Shown one piece after another: positions 41,641 to 53,546 of a stretch of DNA of 64,000 nucleotides. Where the stretch lies: NCBI GenBank assembly GCA_030998225.1, contig JAPYXD010000715.1, positions 2,852,001 through 2,916,000 of the forward strand, given 5' to 3'. How positions within the stretch are numbered: position 1 is the stretch's first letter; every line of letters starts with the position of its first letter. This DNA comes from Diplolepis rosae (lineage: Eukaryota; Arthropoda; Insecta; Hymenoptera; Diplolepididae). The position numbers were made by a program, and so were the translations under genes. The notes beneath the pieces were generated by a model that was given only the letters and a program-made list of their open reading frames with translations, was not told the DNA's origin and ran no database searches.

Positions 41641-43189
41641 ATGAATTATCAAAAAAGTAATTATTTTTATTATCATAAAAATAAATTAGTTCATAAAAAA
41701 TCCACGAGAGTTTATTTTCAAAGAGCAGTTGAAATTATTCGACAAAAAAAGGAATATATATAGTAAAATCATCACGAGCTAATCTATAAATAATTTATCA
41801 AGCCTGAGCTTAAAATTCATTTCCCTCTTTATAAATTATACTCGGAGATTCGAATACAAGCAGTTTGAGGGCATTCCCAGAGCACTTTCTCAGTAAATTT
41901 AAAGATGTTGAAAAAATGCACTCCTTTGCAACACATGCAGTATAAGAGTTATGAAAGATGAAGTTTTAGAAAAAGGATGGAAAAGAATAAGATTTGTTCC
42001 ACCTAGCATTTGTGTTTCCTTCCTTAATTGTGACAATTATCAGAAATCGGCGAATGACTCGCAAAATTTTTCTTCTAACGGCTTCCAGGTTCACTAAAAG
42101 AAATGGTATTGTGTTTCTACCTAACCGAGTTTGTTAGAGAATTTCTATGCAAATTACAAAGAAAATCTTCTTACTTCAGTTATATCATTTGGCGTGTTAA
42201 TAAGTATGAATAAAAAAATAACAAATACTAGTTGAGCTAATGACATGTCTTTAAATTAGCTATCAGCTCAGGAAACTTTCATAAATGTCCTTCTGATTGT
42301 ATTATTCATCGACTGTTATGCTGATTTAGCAAAACAAAATGGTTTGTTTCAAGGATGTACATTGGTGTGCGTTCAAACGCTCGCAGAGTGATCGTACGTG
42401 ATCATGAAAACAAAACACGTGTTGCCGGCATCGATTTAATTTATTTTTTTTAGATTTATAAATTTAATATAAGGTGTACAACTTTGCCGCTTACTGTGTG
42501 ACAGTTTTAATCTGTCGATTTGGACTAGCAATTACTGCTGCAGCCATCTATTGAAAAACGGCGAAAGCAAACTTGTACACTTAATAATAATTCATATATA
42601 AATCTATGAAATTATTTATTTGATACAGTTTTAAAATATTAAAATCAACCACTGATATAATAGTTTACTTATCCCTAACCTCTGAAACTACTACGCATCA
42701 CTAGCAGACAAGCGTCTGTTTGAAGTTGAGCTGATTTTCCAAAACAGAGTTTGGCTAAAAGAACCATAACCATGTTTCATCTGTTGCAGTCATTTCAGTT
42801 TGGATGTGTGTATTGGAAATATATTGCTGGTGCAGTAATATACCTTCAACTATAACTGTTTTTATGAAACACCCATGCAGTTTGGCTGTATCTGAGTCAG
42901 CCAAACTCTTTTGCTAATATACCCAGAAAATTGTCTGTATTCACGATAAATTTCTTTCAGTGTATCTTCCGATTTCAGGAATCCCTCGAAGACAATAATA
43001 TTGAGGAAAAATCAGTCCTTGCGATTCCTCACATTCTCATCAACGTACAATTAAAAAAACCACTCTCCATACTTTCTTACGTAAATAATTTGTTTGTGGA
43101 TTTTTTAAAATCAAACTTATTTTTATGAAAATAAAACAAATTTTTTTTTTTTACAATTTACATATAATAATAATACTCATTACAGTATT
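41641..43189. other. Interior of the 2-kb inverted-repeat structure
   Basis: AT-rich, with no recognisable transposase. A small MITE lies at 42473-42582. The longest plus frame (42931-43128) resembles nothing known. Confidence 0.4.
42473..42582. mobile_element. Short MITE, about 110 bp
   Basis: AGGTGTACAACTTTGCCGC at the left and its near complement GCGAAAGCAAACTTGTACACT at the right, flanked by TA-rich bases. The TA(A)-GTGTACAA type of end suggests a Tc1/mariner derivative. Confidence 0.55.
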
Positions 43190-43430
43190 CATATTTTATG
43201 AGTATAAAGCGATCATAAAACAATAAATAATCACTGTCGTTCATTTTTTGATAATAACATTCTAGAAAAAGTAGAAAGTAATACAGCATTAGTGGAAGTT
43301 CCGCCCGACGCCGTCGATCGAAGATCGTTATTCTACGCGCATCACTTTACAAAACAATTCATATTTTGCACAATTTTCGAGTGCGCAACTTAATTATATA
43401 CCTAAAATTTGCGTAATATTTTCGTTTAAT
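43190..43430. repeat. Right arm of the 250-bp inverted repeat
   Basis: Inverted counterpart of 41385-41640, with scattered substitutions and a few indels. Confidence 0.7.
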
Positions 43431-45239
43431 TCTGTTGTGGGCATTTGAATCGGTAAGCTTTTTCAATCGGCAATTTGATCCCAGACCGATTAAATCATTA
43501 CGTTGTTAAATTTTTTTTAAGCTTCTTCCATTCGTAAAAATTTGTTTTACTGATGTTAATCCTGATTTCACAATTGAGATGAACAATTCATGAAACGTAT
43601 CTTGACGATTTAAATTTTAAGGACTGTGTCACTCAACCGTAAAACTACGATTCAACGTCATTGAAACATATTTATACTATTGAAAAGTCCTGAACGAAAT
43701 TCCACAATGTTTCGGAACAATCGTTTTCAAATAAAACTGCAGATTCAGAAACCTTCAATCGTAAATTGTAAAATACACAAATCAGAGAAATTTCAATCAA
43801 TCGTTTCTTTTTTCCTGGGTACTGAATACTTTTGGAAAGTTCCATACTTTTTCAGGATTCTTGATCTAATTGCACAAGAACGGTACTTCTAGTTTTAAGT
43901 AATTTTTGAAGGTATCTGAAAGTCGAGCACTCTGCCATGTAAATTTCCCAGTACTAATTTTTTCCGTGTAGTAACTCTAAATGTGGCATAAATTTTCCGC
44001 GCAGCACGATATTGACTCCATCTGTAGTAAAGTCACTCAGTGTAATGTACTGCTTTATTTCTATAAGCATTTTCGAGAAATTTCAAATTTTCAATTTTTG
44101 AACCTTGCATACCTCAACAATTTCGGACTAAACTTTTCTTCTTTATATGGTGTCTGACCGACGCATAAATTCAATTGAAAATCGAGAGAATTTTGACTTA
44201 GGTGGATATGCAAACTTTCTACACCTACAAATGTCGGTCTCGCACGGTTGGATCGTAAAAGCAGGGACTTTGCGCAAAAGAATTCCGAGCATGCATAGCA
44301 TTGATTTTCTAACGAGAGACAAACATCATATAGTATATGTTTTGTATTCTTTCTAGTTATCACAAGTTATTGTCTCTTCTCATAAGTGTTTCTGTAATGA
44401 ATTGAGGCTTTGGCTTACTTTGGCCTTAATTTGGGAACGGTCATATTCATGATTCTTTCCAACATAAAAGAAGGCGTAAGCTCTGGACTATCAATACTGT
44501 TATGCATGCACCTGGCTAACACAGGATGCGCACATGTTAAGCGTTTAAACCAAAAGTTGTGCATCATGTGTGGTCGAAATGCTTTTTACTTTATTGTCCT
44601 CTACAAACTCTGGATATATCAGATGCTGTAATAATAATAGCCTTCATATCAAAGGCGCTGAGTACGCGATGCTTTTCGAGTTTGAGCCACATTGCATCCA
44701 TATTGCCTTTGTTCGATTTACCCGAGATACATAACCAATAATCAGCCATGTCTTAAACTTGAGAAACTTAGATCTCTTCGGCTTGTAAATGGTGTTTTTG
44801 ATAGTGCTTGAGAAATTTGAATGGAAATAAAACACTGAAAAATTGATGGAATGTTTTTTTTTATTTTTTATGTGAGATTGAATTCAATGCCATTTGTGTT
44901 TTGAAAATGATTTCTGTCATTTGACTACCACCACCAATCGTTACAAAGAGCATTCGGTCAGTTTGAGTTTTGACAAAATCGAAATTTCCTTTTGATAAAT
45001 TGACTAAGAAATTATGTAGATAGAAATTTCTCTGTAGAATTTGCTGACGTGGCTATTTAGACCCTTCTTTGGTACTCCAGTCCACTGTCTTTTCTTTTTG
45101 TCCTGAATAATAACCCTGCATGTGCTAAGTTCTAATGAAGGTATAGCTTTTATTTCAAAAAAAGAGTCTTCAATGATTTCTTAACATTTTGAATAAAAAT
45201 GAAATGCTTTTAAAAAATTGATTGATTGAATTCTCTCTT
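43431..45239. other. Intergenic or intronic DNA with one dispersed repeat
   Basis: No gene is supported. 44800-44960 resembles 47590-47730 in direct orientation (AAATAAAACAC..AAAAATTGATGG, ACCACCAxCACxAATCGTTACA). It may lie within the DRC8 gene, whose later exons I could not find. Confidence 0.4.
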
Positions 45240-45880
45240 ATAAAAATTAAGTTTTTTTTTAAAACGTTTTTTCATTTGAGCGTTATTTTTGTTGATTACA
45301 GTGACTTGAAAATTGTGTCTAAGCAAAAAATTAGAATTAACTCGTGAAAAATTCCGTGTGATGATTTATTACAACTTTCAACGTGGATTATCAAGACAAG
45401 AATGCATCCATCAACTTATTTCCACTTTTGGCGATAAAACCCCATTCTATGCCACTGTGAAACGCTGGTATGACAAGTTTAATCATAGCCGCCGTCCTCT
45501 CACCAACAAATTTCGTAAAGGTCATCCAAAATCAGTTGTTTGGCCAGAAAACATTAATACTGTGCAAAAACTGATAATCCAAGATCGTCATGTGACATAC
45601 TGTGAGATTGAAACAACCTTAGGCATTAGTTCCACCAGCATATATAAAATGATGTATGAAAATTTAGCCGTGAAAAAGATTTGTTCTCGTTGGATCCCAC
45701 ATAATTTGACAAAACCATGTTTTGGATAATTCTCAAGCAGAATGGAGAAAATGCTATGATACATGGTTCGTGTATAGATCACAAAAAAGAATACTTTGAC
45801 AAACAATAAAGCCATTTTTGATGACAAATTATTGTTTTTCATTATTGGGCTCAAAATATAAAGTACCCCTCGTATTTTTG
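45240..45880 (+). pseudogene. Mariner (Hsmar1/SETMAR-like, DD34D) with deleted catalytic domain
   Basis: From ATG-less sequence near 45313 the plus strand reads ELTREKFRVMIYYNFQRGLS, VKRWYDKFNHSRRPLTNKF and YCEIETTLGISSTSIYKMMY to CSRWIPHNLTK. That is the complete N-terminal DNA-binding region. It then jumps to DNSQAEWRKCYDTWF, the C-terminal end. The whole DD34D catalytic core is missing. The 3' end is near AAAGTACCCCTCGTATTTT. Confidence 0.85.
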
Positions 45881-45982
45881 GAAATAAAAATTGTTCTAGA
45901 TATTCAAACTCTAATAGCTATTTTTGAAACTCTCCAACTTTGAATATTTATTTTATATTCGAACGAAAAAAAGGATTCAAAC

Positions 45983-46107
45983 ATACTTCCGTTCGCTGAT
46001 TATTTTGCACATGTACTCAACAAATCGCCCTTGTGGCACACAATTATTTTCCACGTCCTCAACTTCAACTTGTATTTCTTGCAATTCTGCTTCTGTTACA
46101 ACACAAC
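45983..46107 (-). CDS. Drc8: DRC8/EFCAB2 internal exon (downstream of the two)
   Basis: A 125-bp exon encoding CVVTEAELQEIQVEVEDVEN, continuing NCVPQGRFVEYMCKIISERKY, bounded by an acceptor (ATTACAG) and a donor (GTTTGA). Spliced to the upstream exon it restores RSLGCVVTEAELQE, where vertebrate EFCAB2 has the same Gly-Cys junction and TExELxx(L)I block. It corresponds to the second half of the first EF-hand pair and ends at the family's ERKY. The next exon (phase 0) must lie to the left, but I did not find it. DRC8 is part of the nexin-dynein regulatory complex of motile axonemes. Confidence 0.82.
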
Positions 46108-46251
46108 CTGTAATTTGATTTAAAGCGGTATGTTTTTATTCTATAATATAAATATATATTATACTTTTATTCAGAAAATTTTCTACTGATAATGATGTTT
46201 GCATAACGTACAGGAATATTACAGATTATTAAATTTTAAAATAACTTTTAC

Positions 46252-46368
46252 CTAAAGATCGTATTATTGTTCCTAAGTCCCTGACATCTACTTCATGATT
46301 TCTCGCATTATCAAATACAGCGAATGCATCAGTTAATCTTTTTTCGAGTGATGATTGTTGTACGGACA
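46252..46368 (-). CDS. Drc8: DRC8/EFCAB2 internal exon with EF-hand (upstream of the two)
   Basis: A 117-bp exon with acceptor ATATTGTAG and donor GTAAAA, both in phase 1. It encodes SVQQSSLEKRLTDAFAVFDN followed by ARNHEVDVRDLGTIIRSL, which matches the DAFEVFD...VDVREIGTIIRSLG core of EFCAB2/DRC8, the calmodulin-like subunit of the axonemal dynein regulatory complex. The EF-hand loop DNARNHEVDVRD is non-canonical: Ala replaces an acidic ligand and Asp the final Glu, so Ca2+ binding is doubtful. The intron to the next exon is only 144 bp. The first coding exon to the right was not identified. Confidence 0.88.
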
Positions 46369-47785
46369 CTACAATATAACGAAAATATGAATCGTGAACA
46401 CGGAATAAAGTAGAAATAATATTTGATTGATTTATATTCAATCTGTTAAAAATTATTGACAAAAAATTATAATGTTTACTTTTTAATTAACACTTTCCAT
46501 ATGAATATTTAAATGAAGCGCGGAATGAAAACACGATCAGTATTCTACGGCATTCTTACAGGATGAAGAGTCTGTTTAATCAATACTGCTGTGGAGAAAG
46601 GTAGAAATTAATTTTCACACTGAAGTGTATGGAGTATATTCAGGATAAAAAGAAAGTATGGTATATTTACAATATTACGCTTTAAGTGCGCTGTCAATCC
46701 AATAGAGAGAATGATTTTCTAATTTATTCCTAACCAGGCCCCAATTGAAATCGAGAAAAATGAAACGTTGAACAAATGATGTGCCTGATAAATGAATACC
46801 TACCAATTGCTTAACCTTAATAATATCACATAAGTAGAAAGTAATAAGAGCAGTAAATAACATATCAGTGTTACTGCCATGTGCAAGGGTGGAGGAACAT
46901 ATGTTTTTTAAACAATAATATTATTCGAAACAATTTTTTGGTAAGTAGGCATTTACTAATCTAACTTGTACATAATACGATTTATGTATTCATTTTTTTT
47001 TAAATGTAAGAAATACATCAAAAATGCTAAATTAATTATTTTCCTCTCTTAAGGCCCTGTCAAAAATATGCACGTGTATTTTCATGTGTAATGACGTGTG
47101 TATTTACGCATGTAATTTCGGACGTCATTATCAAAATAATGCACTAGGAATTTCACATGTAAGCCGCCTTTATGAAAGTAAAATTATACACGTGAATTCA
47201 CACATGAAAAAGTCGTGTATTTAGAGTATAATTCAGAATCCCACCTTTCTGTAAGTGAAATTTCACACGTAGATTTACACGTCTGAAACGTGTACTTATG
47301 CAAAAATGGATCTATTGTCATTTTTTTAGAGAGATTCGACACGTTGTACAGCATTGTGTTTAGTGAACTAATTCATTACGGCCATAGATCATCCAGACCA
47401 GGTGACCAAATTCCCGTAAATGTTCGTATGAAATAACTTTTTAATTCTACAAAATATCTTGCTGAAAACTTGTACATTGCAACAGAAGACGATGAACTTC
47501 TTTAGAGTGGAAATTTTGCGAAATTTTTTACAGTTAACTGTAATTATCTATGAGTTTTCCAGGTTTTTTCGAAATGATTGAAGTTTTTTTTAAAGTGCTC
47601 AAGAAATTCAAATTAAAATAAAACACAAAAAAATTGATGGGATTTTTTAAAAAATTTTTTGTGAAAGCCATTTAAGTTTTAAAAATTACTTCCAGCATGT
47701 GACCACCAACACTAATCGTTACAAAATGGTTTTACAAAAAACCTTCTATTTAACTGAATATCATTTATTTTTTAGAAATTGCGTG
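46369..47785. other. Intronic/intergenic DNA with an ACGTGT-rich patch
   Basis: The upstream exon of the DRC8 gene should be here or further right, but I could not identify it. 47055-47300 is rich in ACACGTG/TACACGT words in both orientations (GCACGTGTATTTTCATGTG, ATACACGTGAATTCACACAT). 47590-47730 is the partner of the repeat at 44.8 kb. Confidence 0.4.
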
Positions 47786-48024
47786 TCATTCTCTCCTTTT
47801 TTCTACGCAGAAAAAATTTAAAAAAAGTTTATAGTTCCAGCTGTAACTGTTCGAAAGATGTATGGCAGAGAAGTTGTCTCTTTCCATAGAGTTTCCATTT
47901 TGACGGGTTACAAGTACTTTAGGCGAATCATTGTACTGTTTCTTGTATCTCAATGCATTAAAGTCTACAATATTTGCAATATCTACAATAGTCACAGAGT
48001 TTAAAGTATTTACCAAGCCGAAAT
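47786..48024 (-). other. Possible unidentified exon
   Basis: The minus strand keeps an open frame, ALRYKKQYNDSPKVLVTRQN then GNSMERDNFSAIHLSNS, preceded by acceptor-like TATTGTAG sites. It has protein-like composition but no family that I recognise. It abuts the truncated LINE at about 48025. Confidence 0.25.
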
Positions 48025-48970
48025 GTAAGGCATTTTCGACGCAGGACAGACAACTGGTCGTTCCACCATTACATCGAGTACCCGGTACGCCCGTGCCCAC
48101 GGTGAGGCATAGAGTGGTCACATGCTTCAACCACTTTCCACTTCGCCACCCGCACAGAGTCCTCCAACGACCCAGCAGACCTTGCCCAACCAAGCTCATC
48201 TATGAGCCTGGTTTCTTCAAGATGTTCGCGAAGCTTGTCTTTGCTGAGTCGTTTTGTGTTCCAGGAAGGGCTCCTTACCTTGCCGCCCCTTCCCGTATTC
48301 ACTGGGTGACTCCGTTCCTGGATGCTAAACTCAATGCACCGATGGTCACTCAATGTTATTACATCGAGGACGCACCAGTCACCTATCCTTGAGGCAAGAC
48401 GGGGCGCAGCAATCGTGAGGTCGATAATCGACCCCCCCCGCTCCTCGTCTGAACGTAAAATCCCTGCCCCGATTCAATACAATCAGGTCATTCTTGGCGA
48501 CCATCTCATCGACCAAGATTCCCCTCCTGTCCAGACAGGCTTCGCCCCACTCGGGCGAATTACTAATAAAGTCGCCCGAGATAAGGGACCGCCCACTAGC
48601 CTCTTTGAGGCTTTCCTCAAGGAGGAGTATCTGGGTCTCAAAGATCTCGAAACGAACGTTGGGAGAGAAGTAGCAGCTGTACACACGTACTCCCGCCACC
48701 TCCACTCAAACGAACCCCGCGTCGGTCTTCAGGAAATCCGCGATGCTCAAATCAGGGCTGCAGACAAAGATCCCAGCCCTACTTGATGTATCCTGGTACC
48801 AAGCAGAGTTTTCGGACCATTTGTGTTGCTCACTAATGAGCAACACATCGGCCCCCCTCTCCCTGCAGTCTGCATCAGAAGGTTCTGAGCTTCCTTCCCT
48901 CTCCCGAGGTTGAGCTGTAGGAACTTCACTTTCCACCCCTCAACCTCCGGAGCACCGCCCTGAATATTGG
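48025..48970 (-). pseudogene. R1-clade LINE ORF2: endonuclease domain, RT missing
   Basis: The minus strand encodes an APE-type endonuclease split over several frames: KFLQLNLGRGKEAQNLLMQT, VLLISEQHKWSE, VAGVRVYSCYFSP, LISGDFISNSPEWG (catalytic GDF block) and ITLSDHRCIEFSI (SDH block), then WWNDQLSVLRRKCLTFR, typical of the start of the R1 RT linker. There the element stops at about 48025, so the whole reverse transcriptase is absent. Frameshifts and stops (for example before WWNDQL) show it is dead. It overlaps the end of ORF1. Confidence 0.85.
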
Positions 48971-50246
48971 TCAAGAACCGCTCCTTGAAGCATGGGCGAC
49001 ATCTTTTTCGCCCCTATCAGCGCACGTCAGGCACCGAGGGGGAGCCTTGCACTCCTTGGACACGTGTGACGCGCCCCCACACCTCCAGCAGGCATCCTTC
49101 CTGCCTGGAAGCGTGCAGCCACGCGACACATGACCATATCCCTGGCACCTGAAGCACCGGGCAACCTCGACATGCCCTCGGATGCGGCAGTTCACCCACA
49201 CCACCCTTAGCCTACCGAGCCCGAGCAAGCTCCAGGCGTCCCCCTCGGTTAAACGGACCACCGCAGTCTGCACACCGCCAAAGCGTTTGTACAGCCTGTA
49301 CTGGTCCCCGAGGTCTGGCTTGCCCAGCGCGATGCATAGCGCGGCAACAACCTCTTCTCTTGTGACTGTCTCGTCGAGGTCCCTAACTTCCAGGGACCTC
49401 TTCGAGACCAAAGATTTAACTTCGGCCTTCTCCCCGACCGCCTGGTCGAGCGCCTTTTCGAAGGTCGATACGTCACCCCCCTTTTTGAGGACCAGGAGGA
49501 TCTCCTCCCTCCTGGTTCTCCGAATAGAGAGGACCTCCGCTCCAGCATTTTGGGGGTTTACCTTCGCCTTCATAGCTTTCAGGATATCGGCGTAGGACTC
49601 TCCATCCTTCGCTGACACCCTGATAGCATCGCCAGACCTAGCGGCTGGAAAACGCCTCGGCAACTTCCCCTTTGTTTTAGGTTCTTGCGCAGAGGGCACA
49701 GGAACCTCTTTCTTCTTCTTGTCTTTTTTTTTCTTTTGCTTCTTTTCCATCAGCTGCCATTCCCCATCCTTTTTTGGGGTCTGGCCTTTGGTGGCCGCAG
49801 CGTAGGATGGCGATATGCCACCCTTCCCTTTCTTGGGAAGCCGATATGCTGGGCGAGAAGGAGCAACCCTCTTCTCCCCCTTTGACAGCTCTTTTGGGGT
49901 ATCTCCCAGAGACGCAGTCTCCGGAAGATACCCATCTTTTTGAGGCAGGGTGGGATTCCAGCTTCTTCTAGATTTCCACCCCGCTTTCTTGAAGGCATTT
50001 ATAGGTGTTAAGCATTCCGCTCAGCACCTCTGAGGCCTCGTTTGCACTGTCCTTTACATGGCCAGGGTCATTTCTCAGCATACCCTGCTGGATAACACTG
50101 AGAGCCCTGGCCAACTTCTCCATTTTAGCACTTTGCTCCTTCAGAAGCTGAAGGACGTCTTTCCATCCCTCAGCACCTGGAGGAGTGTGTGAGGGCGTAT
50201 TTGGCGCCTTCACCGCTTCAACTACTTTGTTCATTAAACGATTCAT
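48971..50246 (-). pseudogene. R1-clade LINE ORF1 (gag-like, zinc knuckles)
   Basis: It starts at ATG 50244-50246 (MNRLMNKVVEAVKAPNTPSH, a short coiled region), shifts frame in a Pro/Arg-rich zone (49750-49970), then is open for 259 codons. Features in order are a Lys-rich stretch (KKQKKKKDKKKK), an RRM-like core (ILKAMKAKVNP..EVLSIRRTRREEILLVLKKG), the GRLRVVWVNCRIRG segment and CCHC knuckles CFRCQGYGHVSRGC and CWRCGGASHVSKEC. A third, CLTCADRGEKDVAH, is slightly altered. This arrangement is standard for R1-clade ORF1 RNA-binding proteins. A second fragment is at 57490-57885. Confidence 0.88.
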
Positions 50247-51240
50247 AATAATGCCGTCGTGTCTTAAGACGGTTCGCCCATCATGGGAGCCCTACCGCAG
50301 TAGGGCTACTATCCCCGCCTGTATAGATCCCTAGTTATGTGCGCCGAAACGGAGAGGCGGCTTATCGGATGGTCGATCCTATCAGAACATTAAATGAAGC
50401 TAGTAAAAATGTTACGGGATAGACCCGCGCCATAATGATGCTAAAGGTTTAACGTCACGCCTATCGACCGAGCGGTGCCGGGTCCGCCCCGACACCTGAC
50501 CCGGACTTCAAGCTAGACGGTGTGTGATTTATCCTACGCAGCGTCGGATATAAGGAAATACTGACCAGGTAATCCTTCATTCCTGCGCCCGAGCGTCCAT
50601 GATTTCAACCCCAAAATTGCCTCCAGACAGTAGAAACGTGAGCGGTTTTCCCAGTTTAACATGTGGTTTCACGGGATCTTTGCCCTTCGCGGCCGAACAC
50701 CGGAGGGACTTACATTTACCCATATTACTTCCACAGAGGTAAGGTACTGACATCGCGTCCTACCCTGGTCGGGAGGCTACTACTCCTCCCTTGGCTAGTC
50801 TATCGGGAATATCCACCAGTCAGTATCATGCTTGTGGTTGTGGTGTGACCGGGAGAGGGCATGTGGCAAGTTCAGCGTCACCGCCTCATGCGCATTTGGG
50901 GCGATACCCCGATTAAGGGGCCCCCCGCATTCACTCTGGGTCCACTTATGCGGCATCAAGGAACCTGTTCAAGGTCCCCTGGTGCTTTTGCTCCACATCG
51001 CGTCCTCACGCGCTTAAAGATTGCGGAGAAACCGTCATAGCGCGTGCTCCCGGCAGGCCCACCGCTAGGGAAAAGCCTGCCTATAGGGCCCCCTTGACGG
51101 CCATCCTGACGGCGACAGCCCTGCTGCTGGTAAAGTCCTTTCGGTCTCCACCGTTGGTGGGATGCAGGACGTGTCTGCTCCGTGCATGGCCTCGTGCATT
51201 CATATGGGCGAGGTGTGTTGTGTTCAGTATATCTATAAAT
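50247..51240 (-). mobile_element. Probable 5' UTR of the R1-clade LINE
   Basis: A GC-rich non-coding kilobase directly upstream of ORF1 that ends where GC falls at about 51220. GC content and position fit a LINE 5' UTR with internal promoter. The exact 5' end and target duplication could not be defined. Confidence 0.55.
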
Positions 51241-52269
51241 GTGTTGTGTCCTGTTGCTGTACTATCAGATTTATCATTAATTTTTACAAACATCTTGAAT
51301 TTCATTTTATTGTGTTATCAATGTATGGAATTGACATATTGCCTTCCACTTATAGTTTTTTAACGCAGAATTTTAACTGCTTTCGTCTCATAGTCTTTTT
51401 CTAGAAGATATTTTTGTCCTGTAAAACGATTATTCTGTAATTGCCATTTAAAAATTAAAGTTGTTTTTGTGAAAAATTTGTATATAATAAATTTTATATT
51501 AAACATGACAACTAATTCTCGTCATTTATTTTTCCAAATTATCTGCATAAAAATTGATAAAAACTGTAATTTTCTTATTATGTACACAATTTTATACAAA
51601 CATTAGTTAATATTGTCTGATAACATCATTATAAGCTCTTATTTAGTTTCATATTCATATTACATTTGTTATCAAATTTAATCATTTTTAATACAATATT
51701 ATTAAATTTTTAATATTTTCTATTATAATAGTAAGTGAATGTTGTATTGAACCTCAACTTTTAATAAACATTAAAATGTTGTTGTATAAGTTAAATTCAG
51801 AGTTTATGAATGATAATCTTCTTAGCTTGTATTAAAATATTCCCTTATATTCTAAAAACACTTCCTTTTGGAAGATTAATACAATTAACTTTATTCATTT
51901 GGCTAGTAAAAATTGTTTATGATATATTACCGCAGTCGATGAAGTAAAATATTTTTATTGATGGCTTTCCGTCGAAATAATTACAATATTGGTGCAACTT
52001 TAATACATTAGCATATATAATGTCATTTATTTTATTATTCAATACATACATTTGACAAATCTGTATTTTTCAATTTTCAAATATATATTCACATTTCGCG
52101 CACAACTGCTTGGACGCTACGATTAAAATCGCCTTTAGCAGAGTTCAAGGAAAAACGTTAAATTTTAAGAAGTAAAGGTAAAGGTGGTAGTAAGATTTTT
52201 TGAGGAACAACCAGTGATTTTTGAGCAACGTTTATTTTTCCTGGTTCTAATGCCTTTCAGTGTAGACAA
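51241..52269. other. AT-rich intergenic DNA
   Basis: No gene or repeat recognised. Confidence 0.5.
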
Positions 52270-52361
52270 ACTATAACATCCCTAGCGGATCCGGTTGAGT
52301 TCTTTGAATGTTCTCTGACCGTTCTCTCAGCCGGGTCCGCTAGGGATTATAATGTTATAGT
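52270..52361. mobile_element. Hairpin MITE with CCCTAGCGGA arms
   Basis: ACTATAACAT-CCCTAGCGGA-TCCGG at the left is mirrored by CCGGGTCCGCTAGGGATTAT-AATGTTATAGT at the right. 30-bp arms flank a 30-bp loop, forming a strong GC-rich hairpin. Confidence 0.7.
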
Positions 52362-52625
52362 GTTATCAGTCCAATTTTTCACCACTTTTTCCAATATTTC
52401 TGACCTTCTTTCACTAATGGCTCAGGTATCATTGCCCTGCAGTGCTTCCGGATGTTTAAGTTTTAAATGATTCATGATTAAATAACAAATCTTACTGAAA
52501 ACAAATGTCGAAAAAATTTCACACGAATGTAGTATTTATAAATTGTTTGGTTGAACCTTCCAATTATATGGTAGGTGAACTACGCTCAACGATGTTCAGG
52601 AAAGTAAGCAATAAAAAAGATTAAT
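52362..52625. other. Intergenic DNA
   Basis: Nothing recognised. Confidence 0.4.
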
Positions 52626-53546
52626 TCAGTATCGTTCTATAGGGACTTGAAGTCGATAATTTTTCACGCCCTTATTGCGAGTTTCTAGAACGTCTTCGGA
52701 CACTTGCCCATTTGATAATGGGCCCATTGAATTATCTGGGTTTTGTGAATCATCACTTTGTGCATTCTCGCCAGCATAAAATACCACAAGTACAATGTTG
52801 CATACAATTGCGCAGTTTCTAAACAATATTGTTTAAAATCATTCACATTTATCGCGAAACCACTCGACATCACCTGCAAAATTCATAAAAAGTCATTTAA
52901 TCTTTATCCACATCTGAAAGTCGAGCAGACACTTCCGTGTTTTCGAAAAACCGCAGAGCAGTGTTGCTCTTATTACTGTTTCCAAATCCTACTTTCAGCT
53001 GATCTACACTCAAATACAACTTCTTTTTTAATGTATCCTGCATCAGTTTTTCGCGCTTCTCTGTGATTTATTTTTCGCTAGCCTTACGCGTTTACCACTT
53101 TTTGAATCCAATTCTATTGCCGATATATATAAAACATTCATAGAAATGTGTCCATGCGTGTAATGTGGAAAAACCGATCTTTACATAGGTTTCATCTATT
53201 TCTTTGGTCTTGATCAACTCGATATTATTGGATTCTTTAGCTGTGGAGCTACACAAGTAACAGCGCACGGATGATTTTGTGCCAGATACCGAATTGCATA
53301 CTACTCTATCAATCATCGTGAAAAAAATTCATGATATGCTATGCATTCTTCTCCAATCAAAATTGAACAAAAAGAATCAAGGCTTTTGATTTGGCTTTGG
53401 ATATGTTGCTCTTCATTCCAAGTTGAAATGATGGTTTCTCTGAGAAATTGAATCCAAAATGTTCGGCAAAAACGCGGGGATGAATGGCGAGGAATTCTCC
53501 ACACTACGATTTCCCCATCAATTGTTGTATCATATCCCTTTCTCAA
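52626..53546 (-). pseudogene. Degraded copy of a multi-copy arthropod protein (transposon-associated)
   Basis: Read on the minus strand in pieces: FCRTFWIQFLRETIISTWNE and IQSQIKSLDSF; then MIDRVVCNSVSGTKSSVRCY-LCSST; then IGFSTLHAWTHFYECFIYI; then, in another frame, VMSSGFAINVNDFKQYCLET-AQLYATLYLWYFM; and VSEDVLETRNKGVKNYR. This order (MIDGKVCNxxSGTxSSxxCYxC, GLSTLHAWIRFFE, YCxETAxLYxxLYxWYxMP, xEARNKDxKxYR) is a protein that I recall as common and repetitive in insect and other metazoan genomes, probably transposon-encoded. I cannot name its superfamily. At least two frameshifts are present. Confidence 0.55.

Noticed and set aside
44594..44749. 51-codon minus-strand ORF starting MADYWLCISG, briefly considered as a V-ATPase subunit C first exon
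   Set aside because: Only the first few residues are reminiscent; the rest does not match and no continuing exon is seen.
49182..49595. 137-codon plus-strand frame
   Set aside because: Antisense to LINE ORF1; GC-rich coding DNA leaves long open shadows.
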